A DNA stretch of 64,000 nucleotides from the NCBI GenBank assembly GCA_019828595.1, contig JAHQRK010000013.1, positions 248,001-312,000 of the forward strand, in the 5' to 3' direction. Positions 46,376-57,600 of the stretch are shown here, piece after piece. Source of the DNA: Aphanomyces cochlioides. Lineage: Eukaryota > Oomycota > Saprolegniomycetes > Saprolegniales > Verrucalvaceae. The notes under the pieces were generated by a model. The model ran no database searches, was not told the origin of the DNA, and worked only from the letters and a program-made list of their open reading frames with translations. The first letter of the stretch is position 1. Each line of letters starts with the position of its first letter. Made by a program: the position numbers and the translations under genes.

Positions 46376-47378
46376 CTATTCGTTATGGTTCTGAATGCTA
46401 CCTTCGTCATCTACATTGTCTAAGCTGTCATCGGTTGGACGAGATGGCGATTCATGAAGAATTTTTTCATCGAACTGGCGTCCAACAAGCTGATCCTTTT
46501 GTCGTCGAATTTGCATCTGAAGAGAGCCAAGCAGCAATTTCTTTTTTGCAAGTTGAATTTGAGAGTCCAATAGTGCCTGCTCCTTCATAATACGACGAAA
46601 TTCAATTGCGTCGGAACTATCTTCGCCTTCAAACATGATCCAATTCAATCGATCGCGCGCAACGTTCGCCCTTGACAATAAAATCTCATTCTTCTCTTCA
46701 TTGGAGCTTGCAATTTTTTCAGCCACTGTCAGCAATGCCTGATGATGAGATTGTAATTTATTCATGTTCTCCTTCAGGAGTCTTGGCCTTCTTCTTGCCA
46801 AGCAGCGGTCGAGGCTGAACAGCCAAATATTTTGAATGAACTTGTATCCACATCAGTTTGCGTAGCAGAATCGTAATTTTAAGACGCATCATCATCAAGT
46901 TGATGATGGTGTCGATGTCAAGAGCACGTTTTAACTTCGAGGAGCCATCCACACCAACAGCAAATTTGGGGAGGTTTTTGAGCTCTGACCAGACGAGTTC
47001 ATGTTTAAAGTCCTTTCCTGTTTGGTTTGTGTAGTACTTTTTCGCAAGCGTAGTGTAGTTGTCAAAGCTCCATCCCGAGTGCTTTTCCGATAAAGCGGTA
47101 TTCAGGCATGAACTATATACAAGGATGGAGCGTTGCAACACATTTTTCCATCTTGACCGAATGCTCTCCCACGTGCGATGAAGTACGAAGTGCTTCTCTT
47201 CAAGTTGAATATGAAACTCGTCCCCAACGCGACTATAGAACTCGTCTTTGTCCTGGTCGGTGCCAACAGTGGAATCACACGATATGGCCTTGTATGCTCG
47301 AGCTATTGCGATATCTTCATGGACGGAAAAGTTGCGATTGCGCTGTTGACGAGCCTTGGCGTCGGCTTCAGACGACAT
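46376..47378 (-). pseudogene. Harbinger Myb-like partner gene, probably frameshifted
   Basis: The ATG at 47378 (MSSEADAKARQQ) begins a Myb/SANT block (FSVHEDIAIARAYKAIS, then W/F-spaced LHRTWESIRSRWKNVLQR) of the NAM-associated type that recognises Harbinger termini. The frame reaches RPLLGKKKAK and stops at 46758. The expected coiled-coil C-terminus (LLKENMNKLQSHHQ to the TAA at 46376) is one base out of frame, and the preceding acidic linker also looks shifted. Either two small frameshifts or an unrecognised intron explains this. Confidence 0.65.
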
Positions 47379-47580
47379 GGGTAAAGCGATGAATGACCAA
47401 CCAAACACAGTCACTAAATTTCTCGTACATCTGACTCATATTTGATCAAAATTTGGGTTTGTGTCCATTTGAAAACTTAAACTCAAAATTTAGAGACACT
47501 TGGGGGTACCTATAGTTTTGAGTTCTGTCACAGTATATGAGTTTGGGTATGGGTATAATGCCAACTGGTGGAGATGCTCT

Positions 47581-49383
47581 GAGGGGGGTCCGAAATGTAT
47601 ATAATGACGGCATCTGTGTTAGGAGTTTCATCACACCAAAATACTCAATATGATTGGTCATAAATCTATTTTGACAGACATGAAATGTTCAGAGAACATA
47701 GCAGCTTCTTGCAAAGATTTAATTCCATTCTTTGAAACACAAGAGGGTGAATGCTTTCTCTCTGTTTATCGCCCACAATAATAAACATAGTCGTATATCT
47801 TCCTTTGTCGCCCTCCCTTAAGATCTCTGATGAAGTTATCTCTTTCACAAGTCTGAATAAACAATGACATCAAACTGCATTTTCGTAAATTCTCCCTTCA
47901 ACAAAGCTTTGCAATTCTCAACACTTCTGCTGAAGTGTTTCTCAAATTGATCGTGCGATCTACTATGACTATTACCACCGATACCGATGCTTAAACAAAT
48001 CACAGAACTACGAGAAGCTTTGTGCCATTCATTTGGGCACCTGAACTTTATTATAACTCACAACACAGTTATGTTGATTAGTTTAAAATATGCCGTGCTG
48101 GTGAATTCGACCAAATTCATCTAGTTCAGCAATGAGGATCAGCAGAGGCAAACAATTCAGAAAAATCGCAGCAAGCCACTGGCACATTAAATAAATTTCG
48201 TTAGAATAATCCTCAAATACATAGAATGCCTTATGAAATTTTGATTGCTCGAGCAATGCAAAGTATTGGAGTTAAGAGCGATTGCATCTAAAAGTTTTTC
48301 AACTTTGCTTGATGCTGCTCAGTACTTCTAGCTTTATAATATTGGCCAATCAGCCGAATGTAAATAAATGTGATGGATTCTCTAACACAGTTGCCTGGAA
48401 TCTTGCACTTTCCGGATACATATAATGAAATCAAGTATAAATTTATCATTGAACATGGATTCCAGGCATTTGTGTTGGAATCTTTTACACACCCCATACA
48501 AAAATATGATATTCTTAACACAGATGCCGCAGATATATCGATTTTTCAAATCGATTGGCTGAGCGAATCAGAATCGAGTATTGACCTAATCACACCAGAC
48601 ACACGTGTAATTAATTTGGGACGTTTGCCATCCTATCCATTCATACTTGACTTCAGTATGATCGAATCGATTTGGAAAAAAAAATACAAATTTGGACAAT
48701 ACGGTAATATAAGAAAATCGAAAATATTCAAAAATAATTCAATAAATCTTAAATAATTTCGAGTTCATCACCGACCACTGAGAAGTAGGCTAAAGTTCAG
48801 ACGGGAATTTGGATGAAATGTTGCATCGATACCATGACCGGGCCTATGCAAAGGGCATGATGGTCGAAACTCCGCCGTGATATAGTTTATGGTCGCTTTA
48901 CGAAGTGGCGTTTGGTGGGAATGAGGACTAATAGTTTAATTTAATTGGTCGAAAATGGCAAATCCGCGGTGGTAAGTTGTCCGATTACGTTTCTTCTGAT
49001 AATTTCTCAGTGTCACTCTTTCTTCTAATGGTGTATGCCTGCTGATCAAGTCATCTTAACATTCCTTGCTTTCAAATACACTGGGGGTGTATGCTGTATT
49101 CCTAGCTCAAATAGCAATAGACACTCTTGCATGGCAAGCTGTCCTTGGTTCTATCTTTTTGCAATTGATTGTAGTTTCCCGTCTATCCGGTATATTCTTG
49201 GGAATGTCATTGACAGTACAAGAGATTCTGATACGCCAATAACTTGGTGAGAAAATCGCGGGCTTTCCCCCTTTGTCCTCTTGGAAATTGCGGTAAATGC
49301 AGTGAGACGTGCAATCAATAAGTAGAATCAGGGGTAGTACTGATCCATTGTTTCCGTATTTTTCAGTCTATTTCGACTGAATT
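47581..49383. other. Gene-poor stretch with nested repeat DNA
   Basis: Resumes the repeat interrupted by the Harbinger element (to about 47601). A segment of roughly 940 bp follows whose two ends share GCATCTGTGTTA in inverted orientation (near 47609 and near 48515). From about 48590 the sequence matches 39.89-40.0 kb again. No supported gene. Confidence 0.45.
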
Positions 49384-49633
49384 TTAGTGTCGTAGGGGGG
49401 ATGTGGGGGGCGACAAAGTTGCCCAAGGCCTGCCCCCCCCCTCAGCGTCGTGGCCTTTTAGCTTCACTCGCAGCTGACTGAGACGTGACATTGTAGCTTC
49501 GGCTCGGGACATAATATCAGGATCAGCCCATGGATTCCACTGCTTGGTCGCATTTTGAACAGGACCTGTCACAGAGGTGGCGGCGGTGGCGGCACCAAGG
49601 GGTTGCGATATATTCTACATTAAAAACACTAAA
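49384..49633 (-). CDS. Possible 3' exon or small protein downstream of the Cys-rich gene
   Basis: Opens after a TGTAG acceptor-like site and reads NISQPLGAATAATSVTGPVQ, then NPWADPDIMSRAEATMSRL, ending at 49384. It looks coding, but a phase-correct donor in the upstream gene was not found; it may be a separate small ORF starting MTGPVQ at 49572. Confidence 0.3.
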
Positions 49634-50134
49634 TTATTCTTTTAACAATCCTTGCATAAAATGAAGCACTTCGTCCTTCTTGAGCTGACATTGATAGAGA
49701 TTCTCGGGCTCGACGGCCATGACATCGCAGAAAAACTCGACTTCGTCAAAGCCAAACTTGACAGGGGCTTGGTCCAATGTTGTCGGAGACGACAAGATGT
49801 GTCTTTCTGTTTTCACGACGTCGTAGGGGGCGTCGCGCTGCAGTCGTTTTTTCCGGTCGAGTTTCTTCTGGTTCAAATTCGCTTTCTCTCGGTGGACTTC
49901 GCACAATTTGTGGTAAGTCCCGTTGCGTTTGATGGTTCGCATGTTAAAGCATTTGCCCGTCCGGTAGCCGCATTTGTCAGCTTCGCACGTCGCCCGCGGT
50001 AGCACCATGCCGTAATTGTCGCTTTCGTCGCAGGAGCTGTAGAAAATGTCGTCGTACGCGGGTGACCATGATGGCGGTTGTGGTGGGGGCATTTCCAGGA
50101 CTAAATCATGCGGCCATGGATTTACACATTGCAT
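49634..50134 (-). CDS. Conserved oomycete-type Cys-rich protein of unknown function
   Basis: 166 residues from MQCVNPWPHD. An acidic/Pro-rich N-terminus is followed by CEADKCGYRTGKCFN, then RTIKRNGTYHKLCEVHREKA and NLNQKKLDRKKR, a compact Cys/His module that looks zinc-binding, with a basic helix. Similar C-x4-C ... KRNG..H.LC..HR..AN modules occur in many oomycete proteins of unknown function; a nuclear nucleic-acid-binding role is a guess. The C-terminus is an ordinary helix (QLKKDEVLHFMQGLLKE). Confidence 0.65.
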   Translation of the reverse strand: MQCVNPWPHDLVLEMPPPQPPSWSPAYDDIFYSSCDESDNYGMVLPRATCEADKCGYRTGKCFNMRTIKRNGTYHKLCEVHREKANLNQKKLDRKKRLQRDAPYDVVKTERHILSSPTTLDQAPVKFGFDEVEFFCDVMAVEPENLYQCQLKKDEVLHFMQGLLKE

Positions 50135-52539
50135 TGCGGTTTGGTAAATTCGATTGTGATGAAACCATCCCGCGATGCGCTGTGGATGCAGCAGCTGCAG
50201 GAGAGCCAGCCCACCACCGTTGCACCTTTGTATGATGATGATGTCGTAAATGATTGCTTTTAGTCCTCCAAAATGGACGGAAAAAAATCAAAATCAAAGC
50301 AAGTTTTATTAATTTTAAAATAATAGCATTGAAAGACAAAGTTTAAAATAGCATAATATATTTATTTTTAAATTCTAGCGAGTTTGAAAAGGTCGCAACA
50401 ATTCGAAACAAGGTTTGCTTAACGTAAATTGCAAACATGATTCCAGTCGCAAGAAGGACTAGACCATGACGAATCTTGGATGGGATAAAGCCTTTCTCGA
50501 GTTTATATATATCGCCAAGTCGTTCGCAAGTTTATAATGTCGGCCTTTGGCAGTGCAAAGAGCAATTTGGCAAAAGTTTCACAACATGAAATTGTTGGAC
50601 TAAACCATCAAATTGGTCGTTTTCAATTTCCACAAAAAGGTGGGGAATTTCGACTTTCCAGATGAAAGTCATGCATGGATGAGTACAACGACCATATCAT
50701 TCGTTCTTCGTTACAGCGCAAGTAGCTCACTCATCGTTGGGTTCACAATGGGGCTTGGCACTGTTGATGCATCGGTTTCATCATCTTTATATTGCCCCAC
50801 TGTCGCCCATGACCCCATGTCGACGCAAGACATAAATCACTACTGTACAAAGGTCAGAGGAGGACGACGCTGCTCGTTTCAAGTAGCCACACACGACACA
50901 CGTGAAACTATCATCTTGACGTATGTGGCACGCAATGTGCCGGAGGAGGGGGGTTAATCATCCAACGTTTTACACGTCGGATCTTTGAAGTTGGTTGCGC
51001 AGGCCATGGGTGCATCACGCATATCGCCACATCTTGACAGGGGTGGACTTGTCCACACGCTCACACACGCAATTCGCCTACAAACCATTGCATTTTCGCA
51101 CTAATAGATACACAAATTGGGTCCCTCACATAAGTTTTAAACATTTCTTCTGGTCGGGGTCGATATATATCGATCGATAGCTAATTCCCAATCCTGATCT
51201 GTAGAACCCCGTCGACCAAATAGAAGGGCCACAATCGATCACGGCATGCATACAGTGGACGAAACGACGGGTATGGCGAAAGAAAGTGGCACTCGCCGTG
51301 AGAGTGGACACAAAGAACGAAAGCTCCAAGCAGACATTTCCTCACCAAAAATACTACTATTAATAGTATAATTTTCATAAAAATTCATTTTCTCGCCGTT
51401 TTTTTCGGAAAAGACAAGTCAAATGTGAAGAATTTCAAATATTCTCGATTTTTGCACTATTTTATTGATAATTATGGCCAAATTGCAGGTGGAAGTTCAT
51501 GTCGCTGAGAATTTTTACAACAAGGCGATGGGGAATTTCTTAGGAGCTCTTCCTGTCATAGGAATTGCTCCGGTATGATCGGGCGCGTGACACAGGCGAC
51601 GCTCTCTTTACCCACGGTCCATCTTGGTACTCCCGTGTGCAATCTGGTTTCAACTTGACGTCCTGAAACGGGGCGGTCAATTGTAGCGGTATAGAATATG
51701 ATCGAGCGCTATGTCCTGCACAACTTCAAGCCTACTAGCGTTGCCCACAATGGAGCGAACGTGGAATTGCCATCTGCAAGCATCCAAGGCGACGTTATCG
51801 GCCATGGTTTTCCACGATATTTTTACATTTTCTAATGATGAATTAAAAAATGCAAATCCAATTTTTCACCAATTTTAGTTGTAATTTTGGTGAGTGTGCC
51901 ACTATCCAAATTTTTCTCTGGTGGTCAAGGAGCACAATCCAGAACATAACAGACTCCTGAATTTGACGCAATAAATTGTGTAGACTCACTTGCGTATAGA
52001 AAGCTGGCGAAAGGCCCAGGCTTTCTAGTCGCAACGGCACTTTGCATTTGGGAAGTATAATTGAAGATACTCTTTTAAGGGCAAATTGCCATTATACCAC
52101 AAAAAGATTCATCACGTCCTCTGCACGATAGTTTTTCAATCTCCCAAAGAAATTGTATGGGAAAAATATACGTCATCTCCGTGAAATCATCCGCCGCTTC
52201 CTCGAGGTGTTCTATTTCTTTCAAAGAGTCCAGTTTCGAGCCACTAAGAGCCAGGATTTACCACGCGCGTGCGGTAACCTGATATGATGTGCACACGATG
52301 TAACTTGGACATAAACGAGCACTCGACGGTACTGATCATTTTTGAAAAATAGTTGCAAAATCCCAAAAGCTCAACCACCTATGAAATTCACTCGTATGCC
52401 TATCTCAACCTTGTAGGGACCAGCTAATGGCTTGATATTGTAGCCATGACACTTACCCTTGCGCCAAGAGCAACTTAAAGATCATGATTGTTTAAAATTG
52501 AAGGAAAATGAATTTGCTGTTCAATTGTGTTTCGAAGTA
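50135..52539. other. Gene-poor stretch
   Basis: Plus ORF 50613..50957 and a short frame at 51475-51575 (MAKLQVEVHVAENFYNK, followed by GTATGA) look weakly coding but have no family and no clear continuation. The palindrome TACTATTAATAGTA is at 51355-51368. Confidence 0.35.
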
Positions 52540-52722
52540 CAGAGTTAAACCTCTCTTTAGTCACACCTCCATAGAGTCACATCCTCGCTTTAGTCATCGA
52601 AGATGCCGGACAATTAATCTTGTCTGTACGCATCTCATGGTTCCAGTTAGTCACATCCTCGATATACTGTAGTCACAAAACCTGCCGGACAATGTATGTG
52701 ATTAAAGCGAGGTAAAACTCTG
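52540..52722. mobile_element. MITE with TA target duplication (183 bp)
   Basis: Ends CAGAGTTAAACCTCTCTTTAG (left) and CGAGGTAAAACTCTG (right) are inverted repeats, flanked by TA at 52538-52539 and 52723-52724. Internal GCCGGACAAT and AGTCACATCCTCG units are repeated. TA duplication plus a CAG terminus suggests a Tc1/pogo-type non-autonomous element. Confidence 0.75.
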
Positions 52723-52897
52723 TACTACGAAGTATTGGAATTAATTGGCTAAATTATTAATAAATACTTTTTTGTATTTTTATCCAATTAATTTTATCTA
52801 GTCACTTATTTTAATAAGCAATTATGAGTTATTTCAACAATATTTATCTACTGACATTGGTTCCAGCCCATTTCCTGCTAGCTTTCCAGGCTAATCC

Positions 52898-53099
52898 TGT
52901 AACGGGGCTTGTGCAGAGGAAGTAGAGACAAGCCCGATACTTCGCAAATTTAAGAGTGACATTAGAGTTATCGCTTAACATCTAAGTGGTTTCGAAACTA
53001 CCACGCGATCTTACATCGCTGCCGTGGCGAAACGACAAGATCCCAGATATTATCCTTGTATTGAGGGTTCTTGTAGTAAGGGTGTCACGTCCCTTTACA
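52898..53099 (-). repeat. Gypsy LTR (3' LTR in element orientation)
   Basis: TGTAACGGGG...TTTACA on the plus strand, 202 bp, TG..CA ends, preceded by AATCC. Four mismatches to the other LTR. Confidence 0.95.
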
Positions 53100-53166
53100 C
53101 CTTCCCCCACCTGCAATCAAACCCACGGTTTGAAAGCTTTGCCAATTATTTCAATCCCCGTTTGAA

Positions 53167-54649
53167 ATGCGCACTTCCTCCCAACAAGAGCCACTCGTTG
53201 GAGGTTCTTCTCGTCCCGTCGTCTTGGGAAGGGACAGTAGTCCCAGCAGTTTGACCAACCACAGCATTGATCATTTTGCATCTTCGACTGTTGGCATGCA
53301 CCACTCAAATGATCGCATCGCGCGCGAATACGCTCAAACTCCAAGACCACCGCCATTCCGTCTTGGTATGACGCGCCTTGCCCAACATGACGACGAGGTC
53401 TTCAATTCTTGGCGGGACCAAGACGAGTTTTCCGCGGCGGAGTTCTTCCCTGTACCGACGATCTTGCCGGACCCTGCGCGGCGTCCCGACTTCGCGAAAG
53501 TCGCTAGTCTAGCGAACCAACTGAAGCGCGGTATCAGCGACACGCTGCCATTCCCTGATCTGGTCATGGTTGCCTTGGACTTGCTCTTCACTTTCCGCTC
53601 GATGGTGATGTCCCAAGTGCAGTGGCAGGACTACCGCGAAGCATTGCGGCGCCGTGATGAGGAGGCAAGCCAAGGCCGACGTGGTCCGACGTCGACTCAA
53701 CCAAGTCAGTCGCACCCTACTTGCGCTCCAGTGAACCCCATGATCGACGAGACCGCCGTCTAGTATGCTGGTGTTTGGGTCTTGAAACTTGCCTATCGTT
53801 AAGGCCACCAGCGAGCTCATATCGTTGGAAACTTCTACAACACGCTCCAGGACATCGTGGCTTTTGCAAATTGGCGCCTTCGTGGTCCACGCATCCATTA
53901 TTCCGTTGTCGCCGACCTTGTGCGACGGCGCGCCCAGCGCGCCAACGGGGTGAGCTAATCCCGTTTCGATTCTTCGTTCACTTTTCTTGTAGGACTTTGT
54001 CGCAGCCGGCGGTGTTTGGGATCGATCCCACGTCTACGAGCAGCCTGCGGATTTTCCGTCGCAGGGTAGTGCTCATCGGCGTTCGGCCTCGCCAGTCCAT
54101 TCTTCTGGACGCCGCTCTCAGGCGCGTCATTCTCAATCGGTCTCTCCCTTGCGCGATCGACACCAGTCGTCGCATCATCAGCGTGGCCGCTCGTCAGGCC
54201 GACGCTCTCGTTCGCGTTCTCTCTCTCGTGGACGGCATTCCCAAGCGCGTCGTTCCCGTTCCGGTTCGCCTCCTCGACGGCAAAGTTCAAATTCTCGGTC
54301 TCCTTCGCGGCGTTACCGATCTAAAGTCCGCGAGATGCCGCAACGCGACGCGGCCGGTCCCGAGCCCACGGCAGCGCCGTCTCAACAACCGCAACAGCCG
54401 GATCTTCACGCCGAGCAAGTGCCCGAGCCGCAAGGCGAGCCGACGAACGCGGCGCGTGTTGACCACGCCGTGAACCAGCGACTCTCAGTCTTGGAGGAGG
54501 GTGTGCACGCGATTCGTGCACTTCTTGTTGCCGCACTGCCGGCGGCGGCTGCCCAAGCGCCCGAGGTACAAGAGCCGATTGCGCAGCCAGATCATTCAAG
54601 TGGTGGCGAGTCTCTGCCGTCGAGTCGTTCGGGCTCAAGTCAGGTGTAG
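53167..54649 (+). pseudogene. Spliced antisense gene of the Gypsy element, RS-rich protein
   Basis: Runs opposite to gag-pol. Exon 53167..53949 and exon 53993..54649 are separated by a 43-nt intron with GTGAGC donor and CTTGTAG acceptor; phases agree (RANG/DFVAAGG). The N-terminal part reads like a folded helical domain (RPDFAKVASLANQLKRGISD, FNSWRDQDEF, VGNFYNTLQDIVAFANWRL). The second exon is an RS-rich stretch (RSSGRRSRSRSLSRGRHS) then a Pro/Gln/Ala tail. Two in-frame stops, TAG 53761-53763 and TAA 53800-53802, interrupt exon 1; both could be Gln codons changed by C-to-T, or be removed by an intron with a weak GTCTAG donor. The 3' 330 bp overlap the pol frame. Function unknown. Confidence 0.65.
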
Positions 54650-57600
54650 TGCGAGCTATGTACGGCTTCAGTTTGCCTACGTAAGAGATGTCATGGCACT
54701 GCCATTCGTCTGGGAGTCGCAAGCGGTAGGATACTGCGCTCACAACCTTTGTGATAGGAAATGGACCATACCATTGGCGGCGAAGTTTAGCGTTGCCAAG
54801 GGCGGCTTGCGGTACCGCCGACCTATGTAATAGGACTTGATCTTGAAGGGTAAATACATTGGTGTTCTTTCGTCCATGTTTGTTGGACTCGCGAGCTTGT
54901 CGAGCTTGTGCGAGTGCTAAGTTGTCTTGCACTTGGGAGATGACTGACTCCCGTGTGCGAATAAAGTTCTCGACAGAGGAAATCATACTCGCCGGAGGCA
55001 CGTCCTCTGTGCCTGTCGGCACCCAGTCAGGGGAATGGCTCGAAGCAGCCCAGTGGAATCCTCCCCCACTTAAGCAAGCGCTGTCCATCGAGGAGGGCAG
55101 GCGTGGGTGCCGGAGGAAGTTGACGTAGAAGGGAGTGAAGCCGGTGGAGGCATGCACTGACGTGTTGTAAGCGAACTCGACGTGTGGAAGCAGTGAGCTC
55201 CAGGTCTTCTGTCGAGACTGCGTGAAGCTCCGCAAGATGTCTTCAATGGCGCGGTTCGCGCGTTCCGTCTGACCATCAGACTCGGGATGGTCAGAGGTGG
55301 ACATATTCAATTTGGAGCCCACCAAGGAAAAGAGGGCCGTCCAAAATGTGGACGTGAAACGAAGACCACGGTCCGAGATAATCGATTTGGGGAGGCCAAA
55401 GCGACAGTAGATGGTGTCGAAAAATACTTGAGCCGACTGGGCGGCAGTAATTGTATCCTTGACCGGGATGGCAACCAAAAACTTGGACGCGCGGTCGACG
55501 CAAGTCCAGATGCCAGTATTACCGCGCTTGTCACGCGGGAGACCGAAGATATAGTCCATGCTGACGGACGACCAGAGTTCGTCAGGGATCGGAAGGCGGT
55601 GGAGGGGGGCCTGCACACTCGGCGATGACTTGACCTGCTGGCAGGTAGGGCATGATGCCACATATCGGGCGACGCCCTTGTACATGCGGGGCCACCAGAA
55701 GTTGCGAACTACGGCGAGATAGGTTTTCTCGCGGCCAAGATGGCCACCACTGGGGGTGTCATGGAACTCGGACATGATGAGGGAACGGAGGGCCGCAGCA
55801 CACGGCACGGCGACGCGCAGCCCTGAAGCGGGGGCTGGGGTGTAAAGGAGTAATCCGTCGCGAAGGGAGTAGCGGTCTAACTGGGGAATAAGGGCCGTTT
55901 TGGTGGCCGTCCCTTCGAGGGCACGGAGGATATCCATCAAGGAAGGATCACGGCGATAGGCTTGACGGATGCGATCAAACAGATCGGAATGTGCCAGTGT
56001 GATGGTGTGGAGGTCAGAAGAGACATCTGGGTGTCGACGGGATAAGGCGTCGGCGAGGACATTCTCGCGGCCGGGTTTGTACTCGACGGTCATGTTGAAT
56101 TCAGCAAAGAAGGCTAGCCACCGGGCCATGCGCTCAGAGATGTGCGGCGACTGGATCGCATAGCGGAGGGGCGCGTGGTCGGTGTACACCACAAAGAGCT
56201 TGGAGCCGAGCAGATAGACGAGAAACTTGACCAGGGCATATTTAACTGCAAGAAGCTCGAGGTCGTGGACCGGGTAATTGCGCTCGGCTGGTCGCAGCTG
56301 ACGCGATTGATACGAAATCGGGCGATTAGCGCCCAGATGATCCACTTGCATCAGACAGCAACCGATACCCCGAACGGAGGCGTCACACACGACCGAAAAA
56401 GGTCGGCCAAAGTCAGGTAATGCCAGAATAGGAGCCTCCACAAGGCTTCGCTTGATGCCGTCAAATGCAGCCTGGCAATCAGGCGACCAGACCCAGGGGA
56501 CGTCCTTTGAAATGAGGTGGGAAAGTGGTCGCGCGATTGACGCAAAATTCTTTGAGAACTTGTGGAGATACGTGGCCAGGCCCAACCAACTACGGAGTTC
56601 GGTTACTGTGGTTGGGGGAGGCCAGGAGACAATGGCCTCGACCTTAGAAGGGTCGGCTCGACAGCCATTGATGCCAACGAAGTCTCCGAGGACTGGGATT
56701 TCGGTAACCCCAAATAAGCATTTCTGGAGGTTTGCAAAGAGGCCATTGTCGCGAAGGACAGTAAGAACCGCACGCAAGTGGTCCCGATGGACAACCACGT
56801 CGGAGGCCGTTGCCGAGGCCCGACTGTGGATATAAATGTCGTCAAAATATGATGGTGCAAAGTCGCGCAACGGGCGGAACTTGCCCGTGACCAGGCGATT
56901 GAAAGTCGCGGTGCATTTGACAACCCTTGTGGCATCAGAAGCCACTCCCAAAGCATTCCACACGGCGTCGAGGCAACAGTCTTGGGAATATCGCAGATTC
57001 GCATGAGGATTTGGTAAAATCCATCTCTCAGGTCGATCGTGGAAAAGATGGTCGAACCGGCCATGCTGTCGATAATGACGTCTTTGCGGGGAATCGGCGT
57101 CTGTGTGGGGATAGTTGCAGCGTTCAACTTGTTGTAGGCGTGGACGATACGCCAGCCACCTGTGGCTTTCTTCACACAAAATGTCGGACTGGAATGTGGT
57201 GAGGTACTGGGCCTGACGTGGCCAGCTTGTCGACGCTTTTCGAAGAAGGCGTCAATGTGCTCGACTTGTTCTTTAGGCAAGGGCCATTGGCACGTGACAC
57301 ACCACTTCGTTCCTGGTGTCAGGTCAATCTCATGTCTGACGCCCTTATCTCAGGGCAGGGATGGGGGAACTTCCTCGGGAAATACATCAGCAAATTCCCG
57401 CAGGAGATCGAAAAAGGGGGACGCACGGAGGTCATCCCAATGTTGATCGTAAGTCGACGTGCCATGCGCGTCCGCGACTGCGGGGTCGAGTGTCGATGAT
57501 GTCGCCAGCTGTAACTCGTCCATCGCATAAATGACGGCGATGCTCACGATCTCATGCGATCGGAGCGCGCTCTCAAAAGCGCAATAATCCATTTCGGGGA

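Larger units (their letters stand above)
44831..47580. mobile_element. Complete Harbinger transposon with GAG target duplication
   Basis: The ends carry AGAGCATCTC (44835 inward; reverse complement at 47571-47580), extended as imperfect ~40-bp terminal repeats (CACCAGTTGGCATTATACCC-like on the right). GAG flanks both sides (44828-44830 and 47581-47583), a 3-bp duplication as in PIF/Harbinger. The uninterrupted site exists at 39.85 kb, which fixes both boundaries to within a few bases. Inside are an apparently intact transposase and a damaged Myb-like partner gene on the opposite strand. Confidence 0.85.

Noticed and set aside
53721..54473. 250-residue plus-strand ORF in the Gypsy 3' region
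   Set aside because: Reads in a frame shifted from the spliced RS-rich gene and runs through its intron; no sensible protein features.
55287..55628. Several plus-strand ORFs inside Gypsy pol
   Set aside because: Shadows of the long pol frame, without splice logic or protein features.
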